Shown here: positions 24,680 to 32,130 of the stretch, piece by piece | Layout: each line of letters begins with the position of its first letter | Numbering within the stretch: the first letter of the stretch is position 1 | Source of the DNA: Armatimonadaceae bacterium | GTDB taxonomy: Bacteria; Armatimonadota; Armatimonadia; Armatimonadales; Armatimonadaceae | Reading direction: 5' to 3' | Assembly (NCBI GenBank): GCA_030447685.1 | Contig: JAUJOK010000002.1 | Span: 130,072 to 162,201, forward strand | DNA: 32,130 bases | The notes under the pieces: model-generated | What the model was told of the DNA's origin: nothing | Databases searched by the model: none | Seen by the model: the letters and a program-made list of their open reading frames with translations, nothing else | Made by a program: the position numbers and the translations under genes

Positions 24680-26014
24680 GTGAACTACGAAGAATCGGTC
24701 GCCTATATGAGCGGCCTGCTCCAATTCGGGCTGCGCCTGGGCCGGGATCGTCTCTACGCCCTCCTGCACCGCCTGGATAATCCGCATCACCGATTTCGCT
24801 GCGTGCATATTGCCGGGACAAACGGCAAAGGCTCCACGACCACTTTCACGGCGTCCATTCTGCGTGCTGCCGGATACAAAGTCGGTTCCTACCTCTCGCC
24901 CTATGTGTTCGATTTGCGCGAGCGTATCCAGATAAACGGCGCGATGATTCCCAAAGAGGATTTCGCGCGCTGGGTGACGACGATTCGCCCGCATATCGAA
25001 GCTGTGGCCGCCGACCCGGCCCTGGGCCAGACCACGGAGTTCGAGCTGAAAACCACCGTCGCCTTCTGCTGGTTCGCCGAGCAGGGGGTGGATTTCGCCG
25101 CCGTCGAGGTCGGTATCGGGGGAAGACTGGACTCCACCAATGTCATCCCGCCGCCGCTGGCCGCTGTTATCACCCATATCGGCCTCGACCATACGAAGAT
25201 TCTGGGCGAGACGCTGGCGCAGATAGCGGCGGAAAAGGCGGGCATCGTAAAGCCGGGAACCGGAGCCTGTGTCACCGCCGTTCCCCCCGGCGAGGCGCTG
25301 GACGTGATTATCGAAACGGCGGCGGTAAACGGCGTCCCACTGCTGCGGGTGGCGCACCGGGACAGGAACGATGCGGACGCCTTCGCCATTTACGCCTACG
25401 ACGCCTCAGGGGGAAACGTCACGATAGACCTACTACCGGACGCTTCTCCCCTGCCTCTGCGACTGAGACTGCGCGGCCCCTTCCAGGCGGCAAATGCAGC
25501 CACGTCGGCGGCGGCTATCCGCGCGCTTCAGCGCCAAGGGGTTCAGATTCCGCCCGGCGCGCTACAAACGGGGCTGGAGACGGCGTCGCTGCCGGGACGC
25601 TTTCAGATCGTGCGCGACGGACGGGACGGAAGATCGGCGGTGGTGCTGGATGTGGCGCACAACGAGGACGGCGCGCGCGTGCTGGCCGAGGCGCTGCGCG
25701 CGGCGTTCCCTGACCGGCACTGCGTGCTGGTGGTGGGCATGAAGCACGATCATGACCCCGATCCGTTCCTGCGCGCGCTCGCCCCGCTCACGACGCGCGT
25801 GGTCGCGACCGCCCCGCCGTTTCGCCCCCGGCCCGCCGAGGAGATAGCGGCGGCGGCGCGGCATCTCGATCTGCCCGCAGCGGTTATCGAACCGGCGACG
25901 GCGGCGATTGCGGCGGCGGAAGAGACGGCGAAAGCGGAGGAGGTCGTCGTCGTCACCGGCTCGTTTTACACGGTGGGGGAGACGCCGCAAAATCTGCGCG
26001 GCCCGTGGGCATAG
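24680..26014 (+). CDS. folC: Folylpolyglutamate/dihydrofolate synthase
   Basis: FolC adds glutamates to folates with ATP. The 444-residue product has the P-loop AGTNGKGSTTT (45-55), the SPYVFDLRERIQING block, VEVGIGGRLDSTNV, THIGLDHTKILG, AAEKAGIVKPG and the C-domain LDVAHNEDGARVLAE and TGSFYTVGE. Length is normal. The GTG is chosen since the Mur-ligase-like N terminus must begin here; it follows an extended -10 directly. Confidence 0.96.
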   Translation: MNYEESVAYMSGLLQFGLRLGRDRLYALLHRLDNPHHRFRCVHIAGTNGKGSTTTFTASILRAAGYKVGSYLSPYVFDLRERIQINGAMIPKEDFARWVTTIRPHIEAVAADPALGQTTEFELKTTVAFCWFAEQGVDFAAVEVGIGGRLDSTNVIPPPLAAVITHIGLDHTKILGETLAQIAAEKAGIVKPGTGACVTAVPPGEALDVIIETAAVNGVPLLRVAHRDRNDADAFAIYAYDASGGNVTIDLLPDASPLPLRLRLRGPFQAANAATSAAAIRALQRQGVQIPPGALQTGLETASLPGRFQIVRDGRDGRSAVVLDVAHNEDGARVLAEALRAAFPDRHCVLVVGMKHDHDPDPFLRALAPLTTRVVATAPPFRPRPAEEIAAAARHLDLPAAVIEPATAAIAAAEETAKAEEVVVVTGSFYTVGETPQNLRGPWA

Positions 26015-26030
26015 AAAAGCGGGTGAAAAA

Positions 26031-26065
26031 AGAAAAAGCGGCGAAGCATCAAAGCCTCGCCGCTT
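26031..26065 (-). terminator. Terminator-like hairpin after folC, oriented to the minus strand
   Basis: AAGCGGCGA (26036-26044) and TCGCCGCTT (26057-26065) form a nine-base stem. The T run follows it only on the minus strand (A run at 26031-26037 on plus). On the plus strand it has no T run, so for folC it may just protect the mRNA end. Confidence 0.45.
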
Positions 26066-26237
26066 CCACTACAGCATGTGGAGAGAAAAGGAGATCACGT
26101 TTGTAAAAACACGCACGCCGCAAAACCGTTCCCAAAATTTTCACGGCGCGTGCAGGCAGGAAAACGGCTGCTGCTGCGACAATGGATCAAAAACGGCTTC
26201 GCTCGCGCCGCCGTGTTGACTTTCCGGAGGTAAAGGG

Positions 26238-27143
26238 ATGACGACTGCTGCTGCACCGGCAGGACGGCTTGCCGCCCGTGTCGAGGACATTGAGGTCTTC
26301 GCGGACGATCTGGACGTGGCCCACGCCGCCGCGATCTACAAAGAGTACGGCTGCCTGGTCGTGCGTGGCCTGATGAAGCCGTATCTGGCCGATGTGGGGG
26401 GCGATATTGAGGCGACGGCGCAGCAGGCAGTCGCTTTGCTGCCGCGCGCCGAGAAGATTACCGAAGGCTGGAAAACACCCGACGGGACGCTGTTCCTGCC
26501 CGCGCCGCCGGGCTTTCACCGCGACCAGCAGATCATGGTGCTGGCGGTTAACTACCAGACCAGCGCCGCCTTTTTCCATTCCGCTTTCGATAAAAAGACC
26601 GTGGACATCGTCGCGGCAATATTAGGGCCGGACATCGAGCTTTTCGGGTCCGGGCAGTGTCTGTATAAGGAGCCGGTGGGCGGCCATCCCAAGCACCTGC
26701 ATCAGGACTCCGCCTATTTCGAGCATCGCTTCGAGGGGCCGGTCGGCGTGCTGAACTACGCCGTGGATACGGACCTGGTGAACGGCGCGCTGTACGTCGT
26801 GCCTGGCTCGCACACGATGGGAACGCTGTCACACGTAGACACCTTCTCGCACCTGGGGCTGGACGAAGACGAGTGGCCCTGGGAGCGAGCGCTTCCGGTC
26901 ACCGGGCAGGCGGGTGACAGCATCTTTTTCCATTACCGCACCATCCACGGCTCGCAGGAGAACCACTCGCCCGCGCCGCGTCCGGTCTTTATCCACCGCT
27001 ACCGCCGCCCCGACGACTATGTCACGGTCAGCGCAAGCACGGCCCAGAACCGCGCCGAGGCCGAAAAGCGGGCCGCTGAAGCCAAGAAAAGCAATCAGCG
27101 CGGTCTGATGGTGCGCGGCTTCCGCCGCTTCACCGAGGAATAG
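26238..27143 (+). CDS. PhyH-family Fe(II)/2-oxoglutarate dioxygenase
   Basis: The 301-residue product belongs to the phytanoyl-CoA dioxygenase family. The iron ligands are visible: HxD at His155/Asp157 (HLHQDSAY) and the distal His237 (TIHGSQEN), with Arg248 for 2-oxoglutarate in PAPRPVFIHRYRR. The N-terminal IYKEYGCLVVRGLM segment is also typical, and ALYVVPGSH precedes the distal His. The family hydroxylates a wide range of small molecules; the substrate here is unknown. A GGAGGT ribosome site precedes the ATG. It is convergent with the zinc dehydrogenase downstream. Confidence 0.92.
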   Translation: MTTAAAPAGRLAARVEDIEVFADDLDVAHAAAIYKEYGCLVVRGLMKPYLADVGGDIEATAQQAVALLPRAEKITEGWKTPDGTLFLPAPPGFHRDQQIMVLAVNYQTSAAFFHSAFDKKTVDIVAAILGPDIELFGSGQCLYKEPVGGHPKHLHQDSAYFEHRFEGPVGVLNYAVDTDLVNGALYVVPGSHTMGTLSHVDTFSHLGLDEDEWPWERALPVTGQAGDSIFFHYRTIHGSQENHSPAPRPVFIHRYRRPDDYVTVSASTAQNRAEAEKRAAEAKKSNQRGLMVRGFRRFTEE

Positions 27144-27158
27144 AAAAGCAGCCTGTGG

Positions 27159-28193
27159 CTACGGGTGGATGATGACCTTGTTACGCTCGTGGCCTGCCAT
27201 CGTCTCCACCGCTGTCTCGATCTCGGTCAGGGGAAAGCGGTGGGATACGACCTGCTCCGGGTCGATCAGGCCGCGCTCCATCAGCCGCAGGGAACGCTCC
27301 ATCGCCAGCGGCGTCGTGCCGAAGCTGGCGTCCATGCGCGCGCTCCAGAAAGTGCATCAGGCCGCCGTCTAAGGCGAACGCTTCATGAGTGGTTATGCCG
27401 AAAGGTTCCAGCGCGTGCCGCGTCGCAGCAGACTGACCATCTGCCGCACCGCTTCAATCGGCCCCGCCGCCTCGATCACCAGGTCCGGCCCGTGGGGGAG
27501 AATGTCGTACACGGCGTCGCGAACGTCCCCGCTGTGCTGCGGGTTGATGGTGTGCGTTGCGCCCAGCCGCCGCGCTGTTTGGAGCGCGTAGTCGCTGATG
27601 TCGATGGCGATGAGCCGTCCCGCCCCGGCGGCCTTTGCCACCATCAGGCAGTACATGCCGATACTGCCCGTGCCGATGACGACCACATCATCGCCGACGC
27701 TCATCTGGGAATACTGTACGATTCCCTTCCACGCCCCGCTGACCGGCTCCGTCTGACAGGCGGCGTCGAAGCGGATGGTATCCGGCTTGTGGAACAGTGT
27801 GTTCGCGCCGGTCAGCGTATATTCGGCGAAGCTGCCGAAGCGCACGTCTTCCGGGCCGTCCCCGCCGGTCGTGTAGGCATGGTCACAGTAGTGGGTCAGG
27901 CCGAGGCGGCAGTTACGGCACAGACCGCAGTAGCCGCTGGGCTGGATAACCACCGCGTCGCCCTCTTTGACATTCGTTACATTCGCTCCGACCGCCGCCA
28001 CCACTCCCGCCGGTTCGTGGCCCGGCACCAGCGGGAAGCGCACGTTGCGCCGTATTCCTTTGATCGCTTTGTAGTCCGTCGCACAGAACCCGCACGCCTT
28101 GATTCGTACCAGCGCCTCGCCCGGCCCCGGCTGCGGCTCCGGCACGTCTTCCAGAATCAGGCGGTCATAATCGCGCAAAACAGCGGCTAACAT
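27159..28193 (-). CDS. Zinc-dependent alcohol/polyol dehydrogenase, two frameshifts near the end
   Basis: The MDR-type product has the catalytic zinc site (Cys37 in CGFCATD, His59-Glu60 in PGHEPAG), a structural zinc site (Cys89, 92, 95, 103 in CGLCRNCRLGLTHYC) and an NAD fold with VVVIGTGSIGMYC. Such enzymes oxidise alcohols or polyols such as sorbitol or threonine. The frame breaks near 27400, where adding one T gives NLFGITTHEAF, and near 27345, where adding one G gives LEARMDASFGTT. It then continues PLAMERSLRLMERGLIDPEQ to a TAG at 27159. Both breaks fall in short base runs, so the gene is probably intact in nature at about 345 residues. Confidence 0.85.
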
Positions 28194-28196
28194 CGC

Positions 28197-28424
28197 TTAT
28201 CCCTCCGCCGCCGCTGCTGCCGGAACATCGTCCACAAGCTCCTTCAGCGCCTTTTTTGTTGTCGCCGTCACACGCTTGTACAGGTCGGCGCGTACGCGCG
28301 AGAATTCAGCGTCGTAATCGTCCCCTTCTTCCAGCGTGCATTCCGCGCTCATGCCCACAGTGACACTCTGGTAGCGGGCGGAGCGCGTTTCTTTGTATTC
28401 GATTGTGAATTTGGTGATTTGCAT
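28197..28424 (-). CDS. Small protein of unknown function
   Basis: A 75-residue product (MQITKFTIEYKETRSARYQS...) with two early beta-like strands (KFTIEYKE, QSVTVGMSAECTLE), an acidic turn and a C-terminal helix (RVRADLYKRVTATTKKALKE) ending in an Ala-rich tail. No family recognised. It lies three bases before the dehydrogenase start, so the two are one transcript. Confidence 0.62.
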   Translation of the reverse strand: MQITKFTIEYKETRSARYQSVTVGMSAECTLEEGDDYDAEFSRVRADLYKRVTATTKKALKELVDDVPAAAAAEG

Positions 28425-28483
28425 AATTTGCTTGTCCCCAGGCCGACGCTTGCTTGTTTCACCGGAAGCGGAGCGATGGCAAG

Positions 28484-28512
28484 ATTATCACTCCACCTGG
28501 CTCTGCTGTCAA
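28484..28512 (-). promoter_or_regulatory. Promoter of the small gene and dehydrogenase
   Basis: On the minus strand a perfect TTGACA (28507-28512), 17 bases, and GATAAT (28484-28489). It lies about 60 bases before the ATG at 28424. Confidence 0.65.
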
Positions 28513-28771
28513 CCCGAAGCGGTATCATAAATCCGTATTCTTATCATACTTATTTATCGTAATAATACTCATAGGAGACGACAGTCATATACAGGCTAAG
28601 GGAGGAATTATACTATCGATGACGCTCCTTTACTGGCTTTTTCTATGATTTAACTGGTTTCACATCGAATACAGGGTGGGAATATATCGGTGTCTACCCA
28701 ACGTAAGGACACGAGGGCACGCGGCAGACAATAGATCAACAATGCCTTCGGGGACGAAAGGAAGCAAAATA
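28513..28771. other. AT-rich spacer without a gene
   Basis: Bases are much richer in A/T than the rest of the window, above all at 28525-28670. No convincing gene is seen; a nine-codon frame after a GGAGGAA at 28600-28606 (ATG at 28619) is the only marked item. It likely holds the promoter of the glycine-zipper gene. Confidence 0.5.
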
Positions 28772-28990
28772 ATGGCGGACGAAGACAAGGCCCATGACGA
28801 GGCACAGGCGGCAAGCACCGGTACGGTAGCCGGGGCGCAGGCGGGCATGACGGCGGGCGGAACGGTAGGACTTGCGGCAGGCGGGGCGGCGGGCTGGGGA
28901 ATCGGGATGGCGGGAGGCGCTTTTCTCGGTATGGTCGTTGGGATGTTCCTGGCGCTCGCTATTGTAAATACACGGGGTTCGGGCGGATAA
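28772..28990 (+). CDS. Glycine-zipper small membrane protein
   Basis: The 72-residue product (MADEDKAHDEAQAASTGTVA...) has an acidic head and a Gly/Ala-rich segment with repeated GxxxG spacing (GAQAGMTAGGTVGLAAGGAA), then a membrane-like AFLGMVVGMFLALAIV. The ATG at 28772 has AAAGGAAG upstream; an in-frame ATG at 28742 is possible. Glycine-zipper proteins pack helices in membranes; no role can be named. Confidence 0.65.
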   Translation: MADEDKAHDEAQAASTGTVAGAQAGMTAGGTVGLAAGGAAGWGIGMAGGAFLGMVVGMFLALAIVNTRGSGG

Positions 28991-29016
28991 CTGCCCCCGG
29001 TCCCATACGGTAACGG

Positions 29017-29119
29017 TTTCAGCAGTCCCGGCGATGGCTGCCGGGACACTGCTGGAAAAACGGGCGCGGCAGCTTTTTGAGCGCAGGATGGACTCGCTGG
29101 AAAAGGCTCTGCCGCGCCC
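29017..29119. other. Two strong hairpins after the glycine-zipper gene
   Basis: A first hairpin has CAGCAGTCCCGGC (from 29020) facing GCCGGGACACTGCTG. A second has GGGCGCGGCAG (29062-29072) facing CTGCCGCGCCC (29109-29119), an exact 11-base stem with a 36-base loop. Neither has a T run. This may be a structured 3' region or a small RNA. Confidence 0.55.
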
Positions 29120-29196
29120 GCCTTCCGGCTGTGACGGCACGCACTTAATTACTGATCTCTCCCGATTTTTTTGACCCTCGCACAGGAGGAACCGCT

Positions 29197-29427
29197 ATGA
29201 CCAATAAGGAACCCGCGCCGCCGCTGCTGCACGACAGCGAGGAGCGCATTGATCCCGGTGGCGCTTCGGGCGAACCGGGTGCCGGTCTGGGCGCACCGGC
29301 GGATGCGCCCGGCTATGAGGATGCGGTTGGTTCCCTGCAGAAACAGGACGAGAATGCCGCCGCCGCTCCGTCCCCGGCGGAAGGGGAAGACGTTCCCCAG
29401 CCCAGCCCCGCCGATGGCGGTGATTAA
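29197..29427 (+). CDS. Small acidic, Pro/Ala-rich protein
   Basis: A 76-residue, acidic, low-complexity product (MTNKEPAPPLLHDSEERIDP...) with no membrane segment; probably disordered. A perfect AGGAGGAA ribosome site stands just before the ATG, the main support for a real gene. Function unknown. It precedes the STAS gene by 23 bases and may share its message. Confidence 0.55.
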   Translation: MTNKEPAPPLLHDSEERIDPGGASGEPGAGLGAPADAPGYEDAVGSLQKQDENAAAAPSPAEGEDVPQPSPADGGD

Positions 29428-29450
29428 AACGCTTTTTGAAATACTTTGGG

Positions 29451-29840
29451 ATGCAAAACATAAAGGAAAACAAGATCGGGCGCGTGCTGCTGCTGCGCTG
29501 GGAGGAACAACTGGACGGTTCCGGCCCCACCCCCGAGCAGGTAGCGGCGACAGCTTATTGTTCCGGCGCGCGTTACGCACTGCTGGACCTGACCCACGCC
29601 GCCTATGCCGACAGCGAGGGCCTGCGCTGGCTGTTGCTTTTGCGAAACGCGCTGGACGGACATGACATCGGCTTACGTATCGCGGCCCGTGCGGGCGGAA
29701 AGGTGTGGCGAAACTTAAAGATTCTGGAGGCGAACCTGGACCTTTATGAGACCGTCGCCCTCGCCTGGAAAAGCCCCTGCTCGGACTTCGAGAGAGGGGA
29801 AGGCAAGGTTCGCTTGAGAAAGAGAAGAGTAAATCCGTGA
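29451..29840 (+). CDS. STAS-domain protein (anti-anti-sigma-like)
   Basis: The 129-residue product has the STAS order: a first strand (GRVLLLRWEEQLDG), the central strand and loop YALLDLTHAAYADSEGLRWL and a last helix (VWRNLKILEANLDLYETV). In SpoIIAA-type factors the loop is DSSG with the second Ser phosphorylated; here it is DSEG, with Glu56 at that place. The ATG at 29451 is preferred over a TTG at 29436. Its stop overlaps the GTG of the phosphatase gene (GTGA). No sigma factor or kinase is nearby. Confidence 0.72.
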   Translation: MQNIKENKIGRVLLLRWEEQLDGSGPTPEQVAATAYCSGARYALLDLTHAAYADSEGLRWLLLLRNALDGHDIGLRIAARAGGKVWRNLKILEANLDLYETVALAWKSPCSDFERGEGKVRLRKRRVNP

Positions 29841-30520
29841 GTAATCTTCGGGGTGTGCTTCTGGATGTGGACGGTACGCTTATCAACAGCAATGATCAGC
29901 ACGCGCAGGCCTGGGTGGACATTCTGACGGAAAGCGGCTTTGATGACGTGCCCTTTGAAAAGATTCGGCGCTTGATTGGAATGGGCGGCGATAAGCTGCT
30001 GCCCGAAGCGACCGGAATCGAGAAGGACAGCCCCGAAGGTCAGGAACTGAGCAAGCGGCGGGCGGAACGGTTCAAGAGTCATCATCTGCCCACGATAACC
30101 GCTTTCGAGGAGACACGGAATCTGCTGCTGCGGATGCGAGCCGACGGCCTGAAGCTGATGGTGGCGACTTCCGCCTCCGAGGAGGAACTGGGGCCGCTGC
30201 TGGAGATTGCCGGGGCGAGGGACGTGCTGGACGGGGCGACCTCCTCCAGCGAGGCTGAATCGTCCAAGCCCGACCCGGATATCGTGCAGGCGGCGCTGAA
30301 GAAGCTGGGAATGTCCCCGGACGAGGTTTTGATGCTGGGAGATACGCCCTACGATATTCAGGCGGCGACTAAAGCCGGTGTCGGCGTGGTAGCGTTCCGC
30401 TGCGGCGGCTGGGAGGACGGCGATTTGCAGGGTGCGGTTGCCGTTTATGACGGTCCCGCTGATCTGTTGGCTTCCTACGACCAATCGCCGTTTGCCGCCG
30501 TAAAAAGGGACGATTCTTGA
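29837..30520 (+). CDS. HAD-family phosphatase (phosphoglycolate/beta-PGM-like)
   Basis: The 227-residue product has the HAD nucleophile motif LLDVDGTL (Asp10, Asp12), motif II in LMVATSAS, motif III in SKPDPDIVQAAL and motif IV GDTPYDIQAATKAG. A helical cap (about 18-90) places it with phosphoglycolate phosphatase or beta-phosphoglucomutase types. The substrate is unknown. Both ends overlap neighbours by four bases, so it is coupled to the STAS and DUF2243 genes. Confidence 0.9.
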   Translation: MSNLRGVLLDVDGTLINSNDQHAQAWVDILTESGFDDVPFEKIRRLIGMGGDKLLPEATGIEKDSPEGQELSKRRAERFKSHHLPTITAFEETRNLLLRMRADGLKLMVATSASEEELGPLLEIAGARDVLDGATSSSEAESSKPDPDIVQAALKKLGMSPDEVLMLGDTPYDIQAATKAGVGVVAFRCGGWEDGDLQGAVAVYDGPADLLASYDQSPFAAVKRDDS

Positions 30521-31026
30521 CAGCAGCGAGCACACCGGCAGCGGCGGCTGCGCGCCCGCTGATTGCCGCCGGGCTTCTGCTGGGGATGGGGCTGGGCGGA
30601 TTCGCCGACGGAATTATCCTGCACCAGATTCTTCAATGGCACCATCTGGTGTGCCGCGCCGCCACTTGCCACCCGACCTCCATCGAAGATTTGCAGCGGA
30701 CGAACGTTCAGGACGGCTTTTTTCATCTGGGGGTCTGGGCGCTCACGCTCCTCGGGAACATTGCCCTGTTCCGGGCGGGCAGGGGCAGGGATACGATCTG
30801 GTCGGGAAAGATTTTAGCCGGTGCCATGCTTGCCGGGTGGGGTCTGTTTAATCTGGTGGAAGGCATTATCGACCACCATATCCTCCAGATTCATCATGTC
30901 CGGCCCGGCCCCCATCAAAGCGCCTGGGACCTGGGCTTTCTGGGATTCGGGATCGCGCTTCTTCTTATCGGAAGCGCACTGATCCGAGGGGGAGCAGGGG
31001 AAAAAGCCGTGTCCGCTGCGCGCTGA
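30517..31026 (+). CDS. DUF2243 membrane protein
   Basis: The 169-residue protein has about four membrane helices (for example PLIAAGLLLGMGLGGFADGI, FHLGVWALTLLGNIALF, ILAGAMLAGWGLFNLVEGII and LGFLGFGIALLLIGSAL). The DUF2243 signatures GFADGIILHQILQWHHL and NLVEGIIDHHILQIHHVR are rich in His that could bind metal. Function is not known. The TTG at 30517 is set by the four-base overlap (TTGA) with the HAD gene. Confidence 0.88.
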   Translation: MTAASTPAAAAARPLIAAGLLLGMGLGGFADGIILHQILQWHHLVCRAATCHPTSIEDLQRTNVQDGFFHLGVWALTLLGNIALFRAGRGRDTIWSGKILAGAMLAGWGLFNLVEGIIDHHILQIHHVRPGPHQSAWDLGFLGFGIALLLIGSALIRGGAGEKAVSAAR

Positions 31027-31065
31027 TATCACTCGCGCCCGGACCTCCCCGGCAGCGGGTCGTGA

Positions 31066-31926
31066 CTATTTCTGCCCCATCATGCCGCCGCCGCCGCTGC
31101 CGCCGCTGCCGCCCATCATTCCTCCACCCATTGCGCCGCCCATCGCCGCGCCGCCGCCTGTTTCGGATGACGGCTTTGTGGTGGCGCAGGACGGGTCTAT
31201 CCCCCGGAGCATCATTCCCTGTCCCCGGCTTTCATGCGTTCGTATAGTCGGCGGGTCCGTAGGGTCGCGCATCTGTATCAGCAGTGTCGTGCGGGCTTCA
31301 TTGCTCTCGTTGATGCCGGAGCCGTGAATGGTCAGGTAGGAGAAGAACAGCGCGTCGCCTGCCTTCGCGGGGATGGGTGTGGCGGATTCGACCGGGTACT
31401 GCGCCGGGTCGAGGTGATGGCCGCCGGTCGGGATGTGCGGCAGCATTCCGTTCTTGTAGCTCCCCGGCACGACACGCACACAACCCTTCTCCAGCGGCGC
31501 GTCATCAAAGTGGAGGATGACCGCGATCATGGAATGGTTATCGTGGGGGAAGAAAGGCGCGTCCTGATGCAGCGGGAACGGGCTGCCTTTCTCAGGCGGT
31601 TTTACGAAAGCCTTGGTATGATGCAGTTGTACGTTCGGCCCGATGATGTCGGCGGCAACGCCGGTGATGCGGTCATCCACGATAAGACGGGCAAACGCGG
31701 CGGATTGAAACTGCACGTCGTGGCAGTGGAGCAATTGTGTTGCTGCGCCGCCCGCGATGTCCTTCGCGCTTCCCCAGGTGGCGTCGATATTGCGTATGGC
31801 CGAGAGGCGGGCCATCAGTTGGTGCGTTTCCTGCCGGTAAAAAGCCGCTTCTTCGGGCGAAAGCAGTGCCGGAACGTGTACGAAGCCGTTTTCCCGATAA
31901 AAGGCAGTCTGTTCGTCGGTGAGCAT
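31066..31926 (-). CDS. PhyH-family dioxygenase with Gly/Met-rich tail
   Basis: The 286-residue product shows the family's start (LTDEQTAFYRENGFVHVPAL), iron ligands His120/Asp122 (PLHQDAPFF) and His201 (TIHGSGINES), and Arg212 (EARTTLLIQMR) for 2-oxoglutarate. VRVVPGSYKNG precedes the distal His. Residues 257-286 form an unusual Gly/Met tail (GGGAAMGGAMGGGMMGG and on to MMGQK). Strong AAGGAGGAAGGG ribosome site before the ATG. It is a distant paralogue of the gene at 26238. Confidence 0.92.
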   Translation of the reverse strand: MLTDEQTAFYRENGFVHVPALLSPEEAAFYRQETHQLMARLSAIRNIDATWGSAKDIAGGAATQLLHCHDVQFQSAAFARLIVDDRITGVAADIIGPNVQLHHTKAFVKPPEKGSPFPLHQDAPFFPHDNHSMIAVILHFDDAPLEKGCVRVVPGSYKNGMLPHIPTGGHHLDPAQYPVESATPIPAKAGDALFFSYLTIHGSGINESNEARTTLLIQMRDPTDPPTIRTHESRGQGMMLRGIDPSCATTKPSSETGGGAAMGGAMGGGMMGGSGGSGGGGMMGQK

Positions 31927-32130
31927 GGATACCCTTCCTCCTTGCCGAGACGCTGACTAATTCACCAACCGTTCGCGTTTTTCCTATGTGTGACAACACA
32001 ACAATAAAAAAAGTCGACGCTCAGATGTATATTAAAACAAATCAAGTAAAAAAAAGACACATCAAACTCACTAATAGAAATATCAAATCATAGTTCTCCC
32101 CTCTCCTTCCAGTCCTTCTGAGTATCTACT
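31927..32130. other. AT-rich end of window, no gene seen
   Basis: From about 31990 the sequence becomes A-rich with several A runs, unlike the GC-rich body. No coding frame is evident. It likely contains the promoter region of the dioxygenase at 31926, but no clear -10/-35 pair was found. Confidence 0.5.

Noticed and set aside
28619..28648. Nine-codon frame MTLLYWLFL after a GGAGGAA
   Set aside because: The spacing is 12 bases and the frame is too short to support without conservation data.
31985..32000. CRP-like TGTG-N4-CACA site near the dioxygenase promoter region
   Set aside because: Arms are only four bases and the spacing does not fit a known regulator.
1..32130. CRISPR arrays, insertion sequences, phage or toxin-antitoxin genes
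   Set aside because: No regularly spaced repeats, transposase or integrase sequence, or paired small toxin genes were seen.

Overview
The window is GC-rich and densely coded on both strands. It appears to come from a diderm bacterium: it carries an LptD/OstA-type outer-membrane assembly protein next to a YjgP/YjgQ (LptF/LptG) permease, and small secreted proteins built from secretin-like domains. The mix of housekeeping genes with phytanoyl-CoA dioxygenase-like proteins, aldo/keto reductases, a GH5 glycosidase and a PD40 beta-propeller resembles Armatimonadota or a nearby environmental lineage. That placement is an inference from gene content and no marker gene proves it.

Layout. 1-3627 (minus): an lptD-like gene, cut by the window edge, preceded by a YjgP/YjgQ permease; both are broken by several one-base frameshifts. 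3845-7925 (plus): a zinc-ribbon membrane protein, proA, nadD, rsfS and a TPR membrane protein, with C/T-rich inverted repeats around proA. 7996-10126: a small unknown gene, a membrane-anchored unknown with a penicillin-binding-protein relic upstream, and an alpha/beta hydrolase. 10153-16150 (minus): rpsF, ssb, rpsR, a phosphoglucose/phosphomannose isomerase and a very large fusion of helix-hairpin-helix, SEDS glycosyltransferase (FtsW/RodA) and class B PBP modules. 16597-16668: tRNA-Val(UAC). 16794-17801 (minus): GH5 glycosidase. 18075-22054 (plus): a PhyH-like relic, then a tight cluster of PD40 propeller, two aldo/keto reductases and a D-2-hydroxyacid dehydrogenase, closed by a strong terminator. 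22192-24576 (minus): three tandem secretin-like paralogues. 24680-27143 (plus): folC and a PhyH-family dioxygenase. 27159-28424 (minus): a zinc alcohol dehydrogenase with two frameshifts and a small unknown. 28772-31026 (plus): a glycine-zipper protein, an acidic small protein and a coupled STAS-HAD-DUF2243 set. 31066-31926 (minus): a second PhyH protein with a Gly/Met tail.

How the genes work together. The SEDS-PBP fusion would place peptidoglycan polymerisation and cross-linking in one polypeptide. The lpt genes serve outer-membrane assembly. The oxidoreductase cluster, dioxygenases and GH5 enzyme suggest sugar or polyol catabolism, though no substrate can be read from sequence. Promoters that can be read often have an extended -10 (TGN-TATAAT type); two of them sit so close to start codons that the transcripts may be leaderless.

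The most notable items are the triple-domain SEDS-PBP fusion, the triplicated pore-less secretin-like proteins, and the finding that nearly every frameshift in the window can be repaired by restoring one base in a run of identical bases, which points to sequencing error rather than pseudogenes.
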